Positions 48,024 to 62,763 of a stretch of DNA of 64,000 nt are shown piece after piece (position 1 is the stretch's first letter; each line of letters begins with the position of its first letter). Below the pieces are notes generated by a model. It did no database searches. It saw nothing but the letters and a program-made list of their open reading frames with translations, and was not told the origin of the DNA. Position numbers and translations under genes: made by a program. The stretch lies in contig MU401505.1 of NCBI GenBank assembly GCA_022579005.1, forward strand, positions 124,001-188,000, in the 5' to 3' direction. The stretch comes from Poronia punctata (taxonomy: Eukaryota > Ascomycota > Sordariomycetes > Xylariales > Xylariaceae).

Positions 48024-50829
48024 AATATATATTTATATAGCTTTATAGCAAGCAAATAGTTATTTTTAAAATTTTTAAAATTATTAAAAGATTTTCATTT
48101 TTTGTTAATTTAATAGTATTAATTATGTTTATAATATAGCTAATATAAACTATATAAGTAGCAGCAGTAATAAAAGCACTAATAATGTTAACAATAATAA
48201 GGTTGCTTTTAAAGTTAATAGCACTAATATAACTTTTAGCTGCTAGCTTAACGTTTTATTATTAAAAAAACATATAAAAAATATTTAAATTGCTTTTAAT
48301 TTTAAAAAAATAAAAGCAAAGCTTAATTAATATTTTAACTTTATTTATAAAGCAATAAATAAGCAGCAAAAACTTATTATAAAAAAGCAAGTAAAGTTAT
48401 AAAAATAGTATGTAAATATAATTATAACTTAAAATAATATTAAACGTTTATTAAATATTTTAATTTATACTTTTAACTTTGCTTAAAAAAAACAATATAT
48501 TTATAAAAACTTTATTAATAAAAAATATAAAAAGCTTTAAAGCATAGTAAGTAATATTATAATAAACGTTAAGCGTTTTAATAAGGCAGCAAATAGTTTT
48601 AACTTGCATATTAATAAACTTGCTTATTATAAAAAAGCTACTATATATAAAGTAAATAACTTTAAATATAGCTTTAAAAAAGTAGCTAAAAAAACTGCTT
48701 AAATATATAATTAAGCTTAATAAGTTAAAAAAGCTATACTTAACTAAACTATACTTATTAACTTTAACTTTTATAGCTAAAAGTATGCTATAAAAGCTTT
48801 ATTACTTATTTAAAGCTAAAATACTATAAGTAATAATATAGCTTAAAGCTAAAGTTAATATATAGTTAATATAGTAACTGTTATAGTATTACTATACTAA
48901 ACTTAAACCTAAATTAAACTAGCTTTAAAATTTTATTTAAAAAGTAAAAAAAGTATATAAAATGCTTACTATTTATTTTTAGCTAAAAGCACTTTAATAT
49001 TAAATAATAGCTTTAAAAATAGCACTAGCATTAAATTTATAACGCTTTAGTACTTTTAAAAGCTTACTAGTACATTAACTAAAATATAGCTACTAAATAA
49101 TACTTTAAATTTTTATAAAAACTAAAGTACTAGTTACATAGCAATACTATAAAAAACAGCTATTAAAGCAATATTTTTAAACGCTTTTTTTTAAGCTAAC
49201 TTATTATATTTTAAATTATATAAAGCAAAAAATAAAGTTATTATCTTATTATAATTATGCTTAGTTTATACTAATTAAATAGTTTTTTTAAAGCTTTAAA
49301 AGATTTAATACTAGCTATAATAAGCATTAGTATTATATTAGCTATAAGCAACCTATATTATAATAAAAATAAATAATAACTTTAAAGCGTTAATAAATTT
49401 CCTACGCTATTAAAACGTTTTTAAGTAAATTAATTTACTTAAAAGCGTAATATAAATTATAAGTAATAATAATACATTATATAAGCTATTTATTTTATTT
49501 ATAAACTTTATATATAAGTTTAATAAAATTATAGTTACTTTTATATAATATATAAAAAAAGCATTTTTTAGCTTATTATTAAATATAATATATACGTTAT
49601 AAACTTAAAAAGTTATTTATAATAAAATTTATAATAAGTTACTTTTTATTTAAATATACCTTTACTTAATAATAGCTAAATAGTTAAAAAAACAATATGT
49701 TAAGCAAAGCTTATAGCTTATATAAACGCTAAATTAACTATATATAAGCTTAATATAACTAAAAGACCTTTGCTTATATTAAATATAATAAATATAATAA
49801 ATACTTATTTAAGCTGCACTAATAATAATAATAACTTAATAAAAAAACTTTAATTAACTATTTTTAACTTTTAATATAATAACTATAATATAAGTTATAT
49901 TTATAAAAAAACTAATAATATAAAAAAGGTTTTATAGCTAAAAGTAAATAACTAATATATTATAATTATAGTAAAAAAAGCTATATAATAGCTAACTATA
50001 AGTTAAAAAAAACGCAACAAAATATTTACGCAAAGCTACTAAAATGCTAAGCTTATAAAAAAAAGCTAAGCAATAACTATTAAAAGCATAATATATAAGC
50101 AAGCTTACAAGCTTATAAGTAGCTAAAAACTACGTAAAAAAATTTATTTTAATAGCTATTAAGCTAATAAGCTAAATAATAAAAAAAATAAAAGCAGTAT
50201 TATGCTAAAATAATAGCTTAATAGTAATAAAAAGTATAATATTTTTAAATAAGCTATTATAGTAATAAATAACTAATAAAACAGCTTTATTTTATTAGTT
50301 TAATAAAATAAAAGCATAAATAAACTATAACTAAAATAAAAAAAGTTATATAAAAGTTACTTTAACTATTATAATATTTTTAAAGCTACGCTTAGTAATA
50401 AAAGCGCTTTTATAGTGTTTTTAACTATAAATACACTTATTATTACGTTTTTAAAAGCTTTATAGCATAGCTAAAGCTTTATAACTTCTAGCATAAAAAC
50501 TAAATATATAAAGTAAAAAGTTAAAGCTTATAAGTAGTAAAAAACTATAAAGTTAAAGCAAAATAAATTAATATAAATAATTGCAAATTAAGTAAATAGT
50601 TAATAACTAATAGTATAGTACTAAATAGCACGTTTTTTAATAAATTAACTATTAATAAGCAAAAGTTTTATAGGTAAAGTAGCGTGTTTATAATATATAG
50701 CTAACTTAAAATTGTTATATTTATAAACTTTAAAAGTAAGCTTATAATAATATTAATATATAATATTATAGCTATAAGCTTAAAATTAGCTTACTTAAGC
50801 ATTTTAAAGCTAATTTAAATAAGCATAAT

Positions 50830-50997
50830 TGTTAAGCGTAGGTTTACGATGTTAAAGTTAACGTATAGTTAGTGTTTATAATAATTAATTAAGGACTAAG
50901 TTTTTCTTTTTAATCTACGTATAAAGGGTAGCTACTTTTATAAGCAAGCTTGCCTTGTTTGTAGTTAGGCTTGCTAGCTAAAAAAATGCTTTTAATA
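50830..50997 (-). repeat. LTR of the gypsy element (left copy, 3' LTR)
   Basis: 168 bp. The outer end TGTTAAGCGTAGGTTTACGA is preserved. The inner end GCTTTTAATA corresponds to GCCCTTAACA in the other copy. Confidence 0.87.
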
Positions 50998-52739
50998 AGT
51001 GCTTTTTTATAAAAAAAAAGAAAAAACTTGTTTTAAGTTATATTTGCTATTTTTAATGCTATTCTTGCTTTTTTTAAAACGTTTTTTTAAACTAACTAAT
51101 ACTAGGTAAAGTAGCAAGGCTTAGCTATATAAAAGTAGCAAAGTTGTTAACTTAAGTTTTAAGCTTAGTAAAAAAAGCTTTATTAATATAGTTATTTTAA
51201 ATAAAAAGCATAACTTATTTATAAACGCTTGTTTTAATGTTTACAACGTGCTTTTTAATAAAAGCATTTATTTTTTTATAAAGGTAAGCAATTATAACTT
51301 TTTTATTTTTTTTTTAAAAGCTTTTATTTTTAACGTTATTAAGTTTAGCTTTAATTTAGCCTACTTGCTACTATAAGCAAGCTGCTACGTTATTTATACT
51401 ATTTTTAGCAACGCTTTAAGCAGTAATTATAATACTTTTAACTTATGCTAGGTTAAAACGCTTTAAAAAAGCTAATTTTTTGCTAATTATAAAGTTTAAA
51501 CTATTAAGGTTATTTATAAATTAAATAGCTAGCATTGCTTTATATGCTAGCAAGTAGCCTTTTTAAGCCTTGCTTGCTTTAGTAGCTTTAAAAGCTTGCT
51601 AAATACGTTTTTTTATAGCTTAAACGTATAAGTTATTAGCAAAGCTTTTATTTTTTTTACTATATTTAGCGCAAATTTTATTAATTTTATAAGCAACTTT
51701 AGTAAATAAAAAGTTATTTTTATTAATTTTTATAGCAGCTTGTTTTATTGCTTTTATTTTATTAGTATTTTTGCTAGGTTTAAAATTAATAACTTTTTTT
51801 AAGGCATTGTTTTTATTTTTTATTTAAATAATTAAAGCTAGCTTTTTTTTAATTTTAATATGTAAGTACTTATATATCTTTTTAACTTTAGCAACCTATT
51901 TGCTTTTATTACTAACTTAACTACTAAAATTAGTAATTTTAAATTGCTTACTATTGTTGCTTTGCTTAATAAGTTTTTTTTAATATTTAAAAAGCAAGGT
52001 AGCGGTTTTATTGCAATTAATAGTGTTAACGTTTTTATTAGCTTTAATTTTTAAAGTAATAAAGCAACTTATAAGCTTATTATTTTTTGCAATAAAGTTA
52101 ACGCTATTATTATACGTATTATTATTTATAACGTTATTATTATTAACAAGCATAATAATATTAAATTTTTTAGCGTTTTTGCTATAAATATAAGTATTAA
52201 TTATAAAGCCTTTGCTAGCTAGCTTATAGCTTTAAACTTTAAGTTTAATTATAGCTTTTTTAGCAAGCTTTTTAACTTTTTTTTAGTTTTAGTTATTTTT
52301 GTTTTTATTTTAGTTATTTTACTTATTTATATTATTAGTAAGTTTTTTTTTAAAAACGTACGCGTTTATATATTTTTTATTTTTATTTAATATAGCATAA
52401 ATAATATTAAGCTTATTTTATAAGTAGCTAAGCGTAGCTAAGTAATATAAAAAATAAGCAGCTATAACTTAAACTAGGTATAAGGTAATAGTTTTATTAT
52501 TTAAAATAGCGTTTAAGTAATTATATTTAATAAAATATAGGCCTTTATTAACTATAGCCCGGTAGCTGCGTGCTATAATTAAGTAAAGTTAACAACTTGT
52601 ATTATTAAAGTTAACTTAAAAAAAAACAGCATAATTACTAGGTAATAAATTTTAAATATGTAGAAAAAAAGGTAAAAAGAAAAAAAAAGTAAAATAAAAT
52701 TCTTTAATATAAAAAAATTTTTCTAGATTAAAAAAAAAA

Positions 52740-52773
52740 TTAATTAATTAATTAATTAATTAATTAATTAAAT

Positions 52774-52812
<39 letters not shown>
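52740..52812. repeat. (TTAA)n microsatellite followed by a 36-nt poly-T tract
   Basis: About eight TTAA units (52,740-52,772), then TCCC, then 36 T (52,777-52,812), inside the gypsy element. On the minus strand this is a 36-nt poly-A followed by GGGA and a TTAA array. Confidence 0.9.
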
Positions 52813-52814
<2 letters not shown>

Positions 52815-55800
52815 TGTTGTCTTTAATAGTTAAGACAACCGTTTTCTAGCAACTAATAGGCCTAGTTATTGCCTTTTAGTTTACTTAAGCAATTAATGTA
52901 TTATTTTGCTATTTTTATAGCTGCTTATAGCGTATTTAGCGTTTATTTTATTAAGCTTGCTTTGTTTTTTTTATAAAAAAGGTTATATTTATAAAAATTT
53001 TTTTTTTAATTTATAAAGTTATTAGCTTTATATTTAGCAACTAAGTTTAGTATAGTTAAGCATAGCTTTATTATGTTAATAGTTTAGTTATACTTATTAT
53101 TTTACTTATATTACTTTATAATATACTTAATAATTAGTTGTTTGCTAATAAACTTTATACGTTGCTAAATTATTTTTTTTACTTTTTAGTAATTTTTTGC
53201 ACTATTTATAATAACTAGTTTTAATAAAGTAACTTTTTTTATAAATAGGTTTTTTTTTTGCTATAGCTTATAAAGCTATATAACTAATATAACTAAGTAG
53301 ACTTTTTATATAGCAAGAAAATTAAGCTAATATGCTAATAAGCTAACTTTTTTAATTATTTTAAATAGGCTTACGTAAGTAAGCAACTATTTTTGCTTAG
53401 GTTGCCTTAGTAAATAGTATTTTTTATAAAGCTGCAAATATATTATTTTCTTTTTTTTAAACTTTATTAAAGTATGCTTATTATTGTATTTATATTTAGC
53501 TATTATGCTAGCAACGTTAACTAAATACTTTACTTTTTAAGTATGCTTTGCTTGCAATATTTTTAAAGCTTTTTTGCTAATAGCTATGTTTTACTTTTTG
53601 TTTAGCATATTAACTATTATACGTAGTTAAAAGCTAAAGATTAGCTTATTTAGCAATTTGCTAATAATAATTGCTAAGGTATTATTAAAGTAATATTATA
53701 GCGCTAGCAGAATTTTTGTTTATAAAATATTAAAGTTAGTTAATAAGTAGTACTAAATTATAATTTTAATAACTTAGTTTTTTTTTTTAAATGCTTTATT
53801 TATTTAAAAGTAGTAAGCTATTAATAAAAAACGTATAACTTTAAAAATATTATAAATTTTTTTTTAAATGTTGCTTATAAACTTTAGGTTTTTATTACTT
53901 ATAATTTTAATAAGTAGTTTTTAATTATATAATAGCAGCATTTTTAATAGTATCCTTGCTTATTTCTTTACTTTATATATTAAATACTTTAAAATTAACA
54001 ACGTCTTTTTACTTTTTTTATATATAACTATAGCTAACATATTAAATATTATATACTTTAATAAACTTTAAAACAAGTTTTTTACTTATACTAATAATAT
54101 ATTTATTATAAAGTTTATAGCAATTATATAGTAAGAAATAATAAGCTTTTTAATTAGTATAAGCTTACTAGGTAGCAGCTGCTAATTAATTTAGTACTAC
54201 TAACATGCTATATAATATTTAATAAATAACTTAGCTTTTTTTTTTTTTTAAATAATATAAATGCTTTTAAAGTTATTAATTATATATTAAACGCTAAAGT
54301 AGTGCTTTTTATTATAAACAAGCTTTAAAGCATTCTTAATATATAACTATAAAAAGCATAAGTCTTTTTGCTTATTAATGTAAATATAGTATAGCAGCTT
54401 ATTTTTAATTATAAATAAAAAAGTAACCTTGCTTTAGTACTAAACTAATTAAGTTAAGCAAGCTTTTTTTAGGTTTACAGCCTTTTTTTTACGCTTAACT
54501 ACTATTTTTATTATTTTATTATACTTAGGGTTTATTTTATATTTTTTAATAATTTTTGCTTTAAAAACGTTGCTAAAAACTAGCGTAGCTATAGCTTTAT
54601 TAGCTTTTATATTAAACGCGTTAGCTATATACGCCTAACTAGCTATATTATTTTAAATGTTGTTTAGTATGCTTAACTAGTTTACTTTTATATAGCGTTG
54701 CTTTTTAAGCTTTTAAAGCAGTTATAATAAAACGTTTAGTATAACGTTTAGCATTTTAAAAATATAGTAAATTTTTAATAAAAATTAAAATAGGTAATTT
54801 ATAGCGTTAGTAAGCTTTAAGTTTACTTTGTTTAAGTTTATTATTTATAATAACGTATGTATAATAATGTTTTTAGTTACTATATAGTTTATAAGCACGT
54901 TAACAAAACTATAGCTAAACTAAACTATTTTTTTAAGCTTTTTATAACTTTATATAAGCGCTGCTATTTTTGCTTTAGTTAACTTATACCTTTTTTTAAC
55001 TAAGCTAGTTAACTTTAATAAAAAAATAATTAGCTTAACTTATAATATTAATATATTTTTGCTAAAAATAAAAACTTTATTTTATTTATTTTTTAGCTAA
55101 AAAGCTATAAGCTTAAATACCTTTTTATATACGTTAACTTTTAAAAAAAGTAGCTTGTTTAAATAGTAGTAGTATATAATATATTACGTATATAAGTGCT
55201 GCTATATTTTGTTTTAACTATTAATTTTTTTTTAAGTTAGCTAAAATGCAATTTTTACTACGCGTGCTTGCTTTGCTGCCTTTATTATTTTTATAAGCAA
55301 GCTTTTTTTTTTTTAGCTTTTTATATTTAGCGCTATTTTTTAAAGCTATAGCGCTTTAATTTTATAGTTAAACTAAGCAATATTTTTACGTAACTAACTA
55401 GCTATTTTAATATACGTTTTTAGCGCTTTTAGTATATTTAGCATTTTTAGCTTTTAAAACTTTTTAATTTAATTATTTATATATAATATTTTATTGCTAT
55501 TAATATTATATTTTAAAAAGCAAACTAATAAAAAAGCTATAAATAATTTTGTAGTGCTAATGTGCACTTTTACTTTATTAAAAATATTAAGTATAGTATT
55601 AAAGTATTTTAAATACTTTTTTGCTATATTGTTAAAAATAATTATATTGTTAATATAAGCATAAATAAAGTTTTTATATATAAAAAATAAACAATTTATA
55701 AACTTTTATATATAAGCTAGCGTATTTTAAAAACTTATAAGCGCTACGTTTAACTATTTTAACCTTTTTAAGCTAATAATTATTATATAGTTATAATATT

Positions 55801-58800
55801 TACTATATATTAAAAGCTAAAAAAAAAAACTAAATATATTTAATAATATAAAATATTGTTTACTTGTTATATTTTTTATTATATTATCCTAGCTAGGCAA
55901 TAAGTAAATGTTTAAAACTATAATTTTGTTAAAAAAGCAAAAGTTAACTACTAGCTTGCTTTTTATAACATTATTAACAGTTTTTTATACTATAAAAACT
56001 AGGCAAGCTACTAGCGTTAAGTTGTTTATAAACGTTAATTTACTTTAAATATATATTTTATTATGCTTTTTATTAAAAAACTTTTAGTTTTTTAGCTTTA
56101 GCAAGTATAGCTATACTGTTTATAATTAGTTTTGCTATTTATTAATTAAATTAACTTGCATTTTTTATTTTTTAAATATAAAAACTACTTTTTTATTATA
56201 AAAAACGTTATATTTATTTAAAACCTTTTTAACTTTTTTTGCTATACTAGCATTATTTACTATAATTACTACGCTGTTTTTAAATTTTACTATATTAACC
56301 TTTTATAGCTTAAATATGCTATATAATAAAGTAGTTTAGTATAGTACCTTTAGCTAGGGCTTGTTTTACTTTTAGCTATTACTTAGCTTTTAATTATAGC
56401 TATTAAAAAAGTAAGCTATTATGTTATTTTATTTAGCTTAAGTTATGCTATTTTTTTAAAAGCTCTTTACTTAATTTTAATTAGCAAGTTATGTTTGCTT
56501 TTTACTAACATATTTTTAAATACTACTAAGGCGCTTGTTTGCTTTAACTTTTATTAGCTATATATATAAGTTTTAAATTATAACCTTTTTTAAGCTATAC
56601 TTATTAACTATTATATTATACGTTACTATATAGTAGCTATAAAAGTAATATAGCTTTATAACTATATTATTTTTATTTACTAAGCAAAGCAAATTAATAT
56701 AAAAAATATTTATAAACGCTATAGTTATAGCTAAAATGCTAATATAGTACGCTAAAGTTATTTTTTATAAATTTTGCGCTATTAGCAGCTTAAATTCTAT
56801 TTACTTTATAACTTTTAAACTATAAGCTAATTAAAAAATATATATTTATTTTATAAAGTTAATTTTAACATTATAGTTTAGTATAAAGTTTATTTTAATA
56901 AGCAGTTTTAGCTTTAAATTTATAATAATATTTGCAATTATAATAAAATAGCTAAACGCGTTAACTTTTTTAACTAGCTTTAGTACATAAAAGTTAAACG
57001 TAACTTATTATAAAATTATAGTTTTTAATGCAACTTTATATACTTATTTAAGCATAATTGCTTTATATATAAAGTTTTTTATAAAACTTTTTACTTATTT
57101 TTTATTTACTAAAAAATATAAACATTTTATATTAAAGCAAACGTTATAAATAGCAACGTTAACGTTTATTTAAATAAAAAGCTAAAAGTATATTATTTTT
57201 TACTATATTAGCTTATTGCTGCTAAGCTATAAGTTTGCTTTAATAATTTATTTTACTTTAATATAAAAGTTATTTTAAACTATATTAAAAACAAAAGGCG
57301 TAAAAAAAGCAAAGTTAACTTTTACTATTGCTTAGTTAAACTTAATATATTGTTAGCAAGGCTACTATTTATACTTACGCCTTTATATTTTGCTAGCAAA
57401 AATAACTTTGCATTTTTTATAAGTTGCATATATATTATAATTACTATTTTAACTATTATTATGTTTTATATATTTATTATTATTATTATAAATAAAGTAT
57501 ATATTATAAGCAATATTAAGTATAATACCTTTAATAGCTATATAAGCTTTTATGCTTATTTTTTTATTACTTTTATTAAAGCAAACATATTTATTAGTAG
57601 CTAAAGTTTTTATTTTGTTGCTAGCATCTAGCTTGCTATTTAGCATTATAGTTTTGCTTAAATAGCTATATATACTATTATTATTTTACTATTATTAACT
57701 AAAACGTTTATACTAAGTTTATTATTATAGCTTATTATTATATAACTTATTTTAAAAGCGTTAAAAACGTTATTTTTCTAGTTTTTGTTAGCAGTTTGCT
57801 TACTTTAACATATATTACTATTAGCTTTTTTTATATAGTATACTTTAGCGCTTATTTTTGCTTTAGCAACAATATAGCAACTATAACCGTTGCTATTATT
57901 GTTTACTAAACTAAAATTAATAATAAGCTAGCTATTATTTATAGCTTTAGTCTTGCTAATATTTTTTTATTACTTAGTACGCTTTATTACTATTACTATT
58001 ATTTTTTTTACTATAGTATTTAACTAGTTTATTACGCTTTTATTTTCTTTATTACAGCTTTTTTATTAAAGCTTTTTGCTTTTTATTTAAAATATTTAGG
58101 TATGCTAATATTTTTTTTATTTTAAGCGCTAAAACTAGCTTTTATAGCTTAGCTAGTAATAAGTTTTATAACTTGTTAAAAAGCTGCACGTTTTAAGTAT
58201 TGCCTTATATATGTATATATTTAAAAAGCTTTATTATATATGTTTTAATTAGCTGCCTTTTTATAATATTATTAAAAGTATACTTATAAGTATTAAACTA
58301 AGTAGCAGCTTTAATAAGCTATAGTTTAAACTTTTATATAATAGCAGCAGTAAACATATTTAATATAACGCAGTATTAGTAGTAATTTTTATTTAAAAGC
58401 TATTAGAACTACTATATTAAAGTGTTTTTTTTTAGCAAAGTTTACTTATTATTAGCTATAGCGTTAGCTTTAACTTAATTATTAGCTTAATTTTATACTT
58501 TTTATATTTATAAGTAAAAATTAGTATATATAATATATTTGCTATTATAAAAAATAATATAGTTATTTAATTTACTAGCAAAGGCGTTAAGCTAAAAAAA
58601 ACTAACGTTTATTACTTTTAACTAATAAAACGTTAACATAGTTAAAGTAATATTTAATATAAGCGTTGCTAAGTATAGCTATAACTTTTGTTTAATTTTT
58701 ATTAATTATATATACTTTTTAAAGTTACTAACTATAACTATAAGCTATTTTATAAAAGTAATAAAGTTAGCGCTATAGTTTTATATATTATTATATAAAA

Positions 58801-59622
58801 CATTTTTACTTTTTAATTTTAATATTTTTAATTTAAACGCTATATTTTTTATGTTTTATAGCATAGTTATTATAATTATTAACAATTGTAAATTTTTTAA
58901 AAGCGCGCTTTTAAGCTTATTTAGCTATTTTTGTTTAATATATTTATTAAGCTTGCTATTTTTTAAAAAAATTATTATATATTTAGCAACAGTTTTATAT
59001 AACGTAATAAAAAAGTAATTATTAATTATTTACTATTTTAAGTAGTTTTTTATAATAAGCTTAAATAGCTAAACTACGTATAAAATATTACTAGCTATTA
59101 ATATATTAAGCTAAGCAATATATTTAATAAAGTTAATAGCAAGCTTGCTTTTTTTAGCTATATATAACTTTTTTAAGTATATAATAGTAAACTGCTAAAT
59201 TTGCTTAGCTTTTTTAATAAAGTTAGTATTTATTTAAGCTTATAAAAAAAACTAAATATGCTATATATTATTAAATATATTAAAGTAAGCAGTTTATAAT
59301 ATACTATTTTTAAAAGTGTTGTTTACTAGCAGGTTATAGCGTTAGTTTAGTTATTAAGCAAAGTAATTAATTAAACTTATATAGGAAAATTATTATATTT
59401 TGCTTAATAGCAAACAATATTAACATTTTAATAGCTAGTTAAAGTAACAGTTACTTATACGTTTTAAAGCAGTAGTCTAAGTATGCTAACAAGTACAAAG
59501 GTATGCTTTTTTCTTTTTATAGTTAACTATTGCGTTAAGCAACAATCTAGTTATCTTTACTGCTTAGCATGCTATGTTTTTTTTAGCTAACTAGTTTTTA
59601 AACTTAAATAGTAAGCATTACT

Positions 59623-59789
59623 TATTAAGCATAGGTTTATAATATTAAAGTTAACATATAGTTAGTGTTTATAATAATTAATTAAAAACTAAGTTTTTTT
59701 TTTAATTTACGTATAAAGGGTAGCTACTTTTATAAGCAAGCCTACCTTGTTTATAGTTAGGCTTGCCAGCTAAGAGAATGCCCTTAACA
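59623..59789 (-). repeat. LTR of the gypsy element (right copy, 5' LTR)
   Basis: 167 bp, one T shorter in a homopolymer. The outer end CCAGCTAAGAGAATGCCCTT is preserved; the inner end begins TATTAAGCATAGG. Confidence 0.87.
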
Positions 59790-62763
59790 ATAACTTATAT
59801 ACTAAGTATTGTAAAGCTAATAATAAAAATTAAGTATTATAAAGCAACGCTTTAAAACCTTAAAATCTAAGCGTTATTAAACTAGTACATAAAAGAATTT
59901 TTAAGCTTATTTAATTTTAAAAAATAATATATAAATATTATAGCTAAAACTAAATATTATATTAATATTAGTAATAATATACTTATTAAGCTGCTATTAT
60001 AAAAGTATAGCTTTTTATAAAAACGTATGCTTTATAACTTTATTAAAGCTTACTTTAATATTTATATTTAAAAAAGCAAAAGTTTATAAAAATTACTAGC
60101 GCTTTTAACTTTTAAAAAAGCTTTAAAAGCTACTATACTAAATAAAAACTTTTTTAAATATAATAAAAAGGTTATATAGTATATATATTGCAATTTTTAA
60201 AAAGTTAATAAATAAACTAAAAAGCATATATATTTGCTTTTAAACATATAAAATAAAGTTTAGCATACTGCTAGCTATTAATAATATATTTTTATTAACT
60301 TAAAAAATAGCTTTTAGTATATTAAGGTTTATAAAAAAACTATAAAAAAACTGCATTTATAACACTTTTTAATATTTATAAATAGCTTATTATATTATTT
60401 AGGCTATATAATGTATTTATAACGTTTTAAGCGCTAATTTAAAAAATACTTAAAAAATATTATAAGTAGTTTGCTAGCTTTTTAAATAATATTTATATTT
60501 AAAAAAATTTAATTAAATAACTTTATAAACGTAGCTATAAAGTGTTTGCTTGCTTTATAAAATATAAAATAATAATTAATATATAAAAATATTTTATATT
60601 TATTTATAAAAGCGTTTTTTTAAGCTTTTATATATTTGCTAACAAAATTAAAGCTAATTTAGCTAAAGTATTTATAGTACTTAAATATTTAATGCTATAA
60701 ACTATAACTAAAATTTAAATATTTATAAACGCTATAAAATACTTTAAGTACTTTATATACTGCTTTATATATTATTTAGCACTTTTAATTGCTTTTTTAA
60801 GCAGCTTAAAAAATATGCTAATAATATTATTACTAAAAGCATAAAAAGTATAGTATAAAATTTACATAGCTATTATTATAATGCTTATAATTTAAAGTTT
60901 TAACTAGCAACTTTTATTTATTATTAACTTTAATTTAAGTAGCTTATATATTAAAGCCTGCTTAATATAGCTTTATTTATATAATATAAAATTATTACTA
61001 TACTTTATAGCTTACTACTTTAAAAAGCTTATAAAAACGTAGTTTTAATACTTTATATAAAAACGTAAACTTTTTATTATTATACTTAGCTTGTAACACT
61101 AGCATTACTAAGTTAAAAGCAATAATATAATAATTTAAATAAACTATTAGTTACTAACGCTTATTTAAATAAAAGCAAAGCAACTTATATAAATAGTTTA
61201 ATTTTTTAATGCTATAAAATATTATAAAATTTAAATAATATATAAGCTAAATAAAGTAAACATATTAGCTAACTAGCTATTAAAGCTTAAAAAAGCTATA
61301 GTTAATAATAAAATAGCACTAAAAATAATATTATTATAGCAACTTAATAAGCTTAATTTATAAGCTATTTTTAAGCATATTTAGTATAGCTTAAATTTGC
61401 TTAAAAATATTAACTTTAAATAAAGCTATAAGCACTTTATAATATATAAAAAACGCTTTTATAAAATAAAGCACTTTTAACGCGTTTTTAATAAGTTTTT
61501 ATATATTATAAGCATTATAAGCTAAGTAGTATTGCTACTTAAAATATTTAAATTTAAAAATTTAATATAAAAAAGTTATAAATTATATAAATATTTTAGC
61601 TACTTAAGTATTAGTATTTTAACTTATAAAATAAGCAAAGCTTTTTAGCATTTTAAAATAGTTTTTATTATATAGCAAGTTATAGCAAAATATGCTTTAT
61701 GCTAACTTATAAAGCTACTAATAACTTAACTACTTAACTTTTAGCTAATTATTTTATTAGCGCTGTTTATAAAGTAAGCAATAAACTATATACGTATAAA
61801 TAATTAAAATATGCTTATTTATATTAAATATACTATATTATAAGTAAAAGCAAAAATTATACTAAGTATAAGATTTGTTAATACTAAGCTTTTAGTAATA
61901 AAAATAAGCTATACTTTTAAATTTTTAAAAAAATAAATTTATAATAATAGCGCTAGCTTTATAAGTATAAAATTAATAAAATAATATAAATTTAATAAGT
62001 TTATTTTTAAACTTATAACGCTACTATATTTATAAAGTAATAGTAAAGTTAAAAAAGTTAATAAAAACTTTAAAAAAATTATACTTTATAAAGCTATAAT
62101 AAACTAGTATTATAACTTATTTACTTTACTTACTTTTATAATATAAATATATAATTAAGTACTTAAGCTTAGTAGCTATAGTAGTTATTTTTTTTTATTT
62201 AGTACTAAGCTGCTTTAAAATATAAACGCTATAAAATATGCTAAATATATTTATAAACTAATTAAAAAAAAAAAGTAAAAAGCATAAAAAAAGCTAGCGC
62301 TTTATTATAAAGTACTAATAGTACGCTAGCAGTATAATAGCATAATAACGTTTTAAAATTAAATTTAAGCTTACTTATAAAAAAAAAAGTTTAATTTATA
62401 CTTATAGCACTAAAAATTAAATATTATAAGTATAGCAATAAGCGTACAAAGCTAAACTTTTTTATAATAGCTTTTAAGTAATTATTAATTATTATTTAAG
62501 CAATATATATTAACTTTAAACTTTAAAAAGCATAGTATTAATAAATAAATATAATAATACTAATTTATTTTTAATATACTTAAAAAATAGCTACTTTATA
62601 AAAAGCTTATAATACGTAAGCAAAATAATGCTATAATAAAATAAAAAAAACTATTAACGCTAGCTAAAATTAATTAAAGTAGTTAAAGTAGCAATAAAGT
62701 TTATAATAGTAGTAATAAGTATAAAAGCATAATTAAAAATAATTATGCTAGCAAAAAAAATAA

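Larger units (their letters stand above)
50830..59789 (-). mobile_element. Degenerate Ty3/gypsy LTR retrotransposon, nested, minus orientation
   Basis: LTRs of 168 and 167 bp (50830-50997, 59623-59789) have 7-bp inverted ends TGTTAAG..CTTAACA. They are flanked by ATAAT (50825-50829) and ATAAC (59790-59794), a 5-bp duplication differing by one C-to-T. On the minus strand near 55,640-55,670 the frame reads FIYAYINNIIIFN without stops, a G-to-A altered form of the fungal gypsy RT motif AYIDDIVIFS. This sets both the family and the orientation. Some 4.8 kb lie downstream of it, room for RNase H and integrase plus extra sequence. At 8.96 kb the element is long for a fungal gypsy. Confidence 0.86.

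Noticed and set aside
57350..57604. 84-codon hydrophobic frame inside the AT-rich block, and its antisense partner at 57,449
   Set aside because: Chance frame in sequence where TAA/TAG density happens to be low. Composition is pure AT-drift, and it lies inside the gypsy element.
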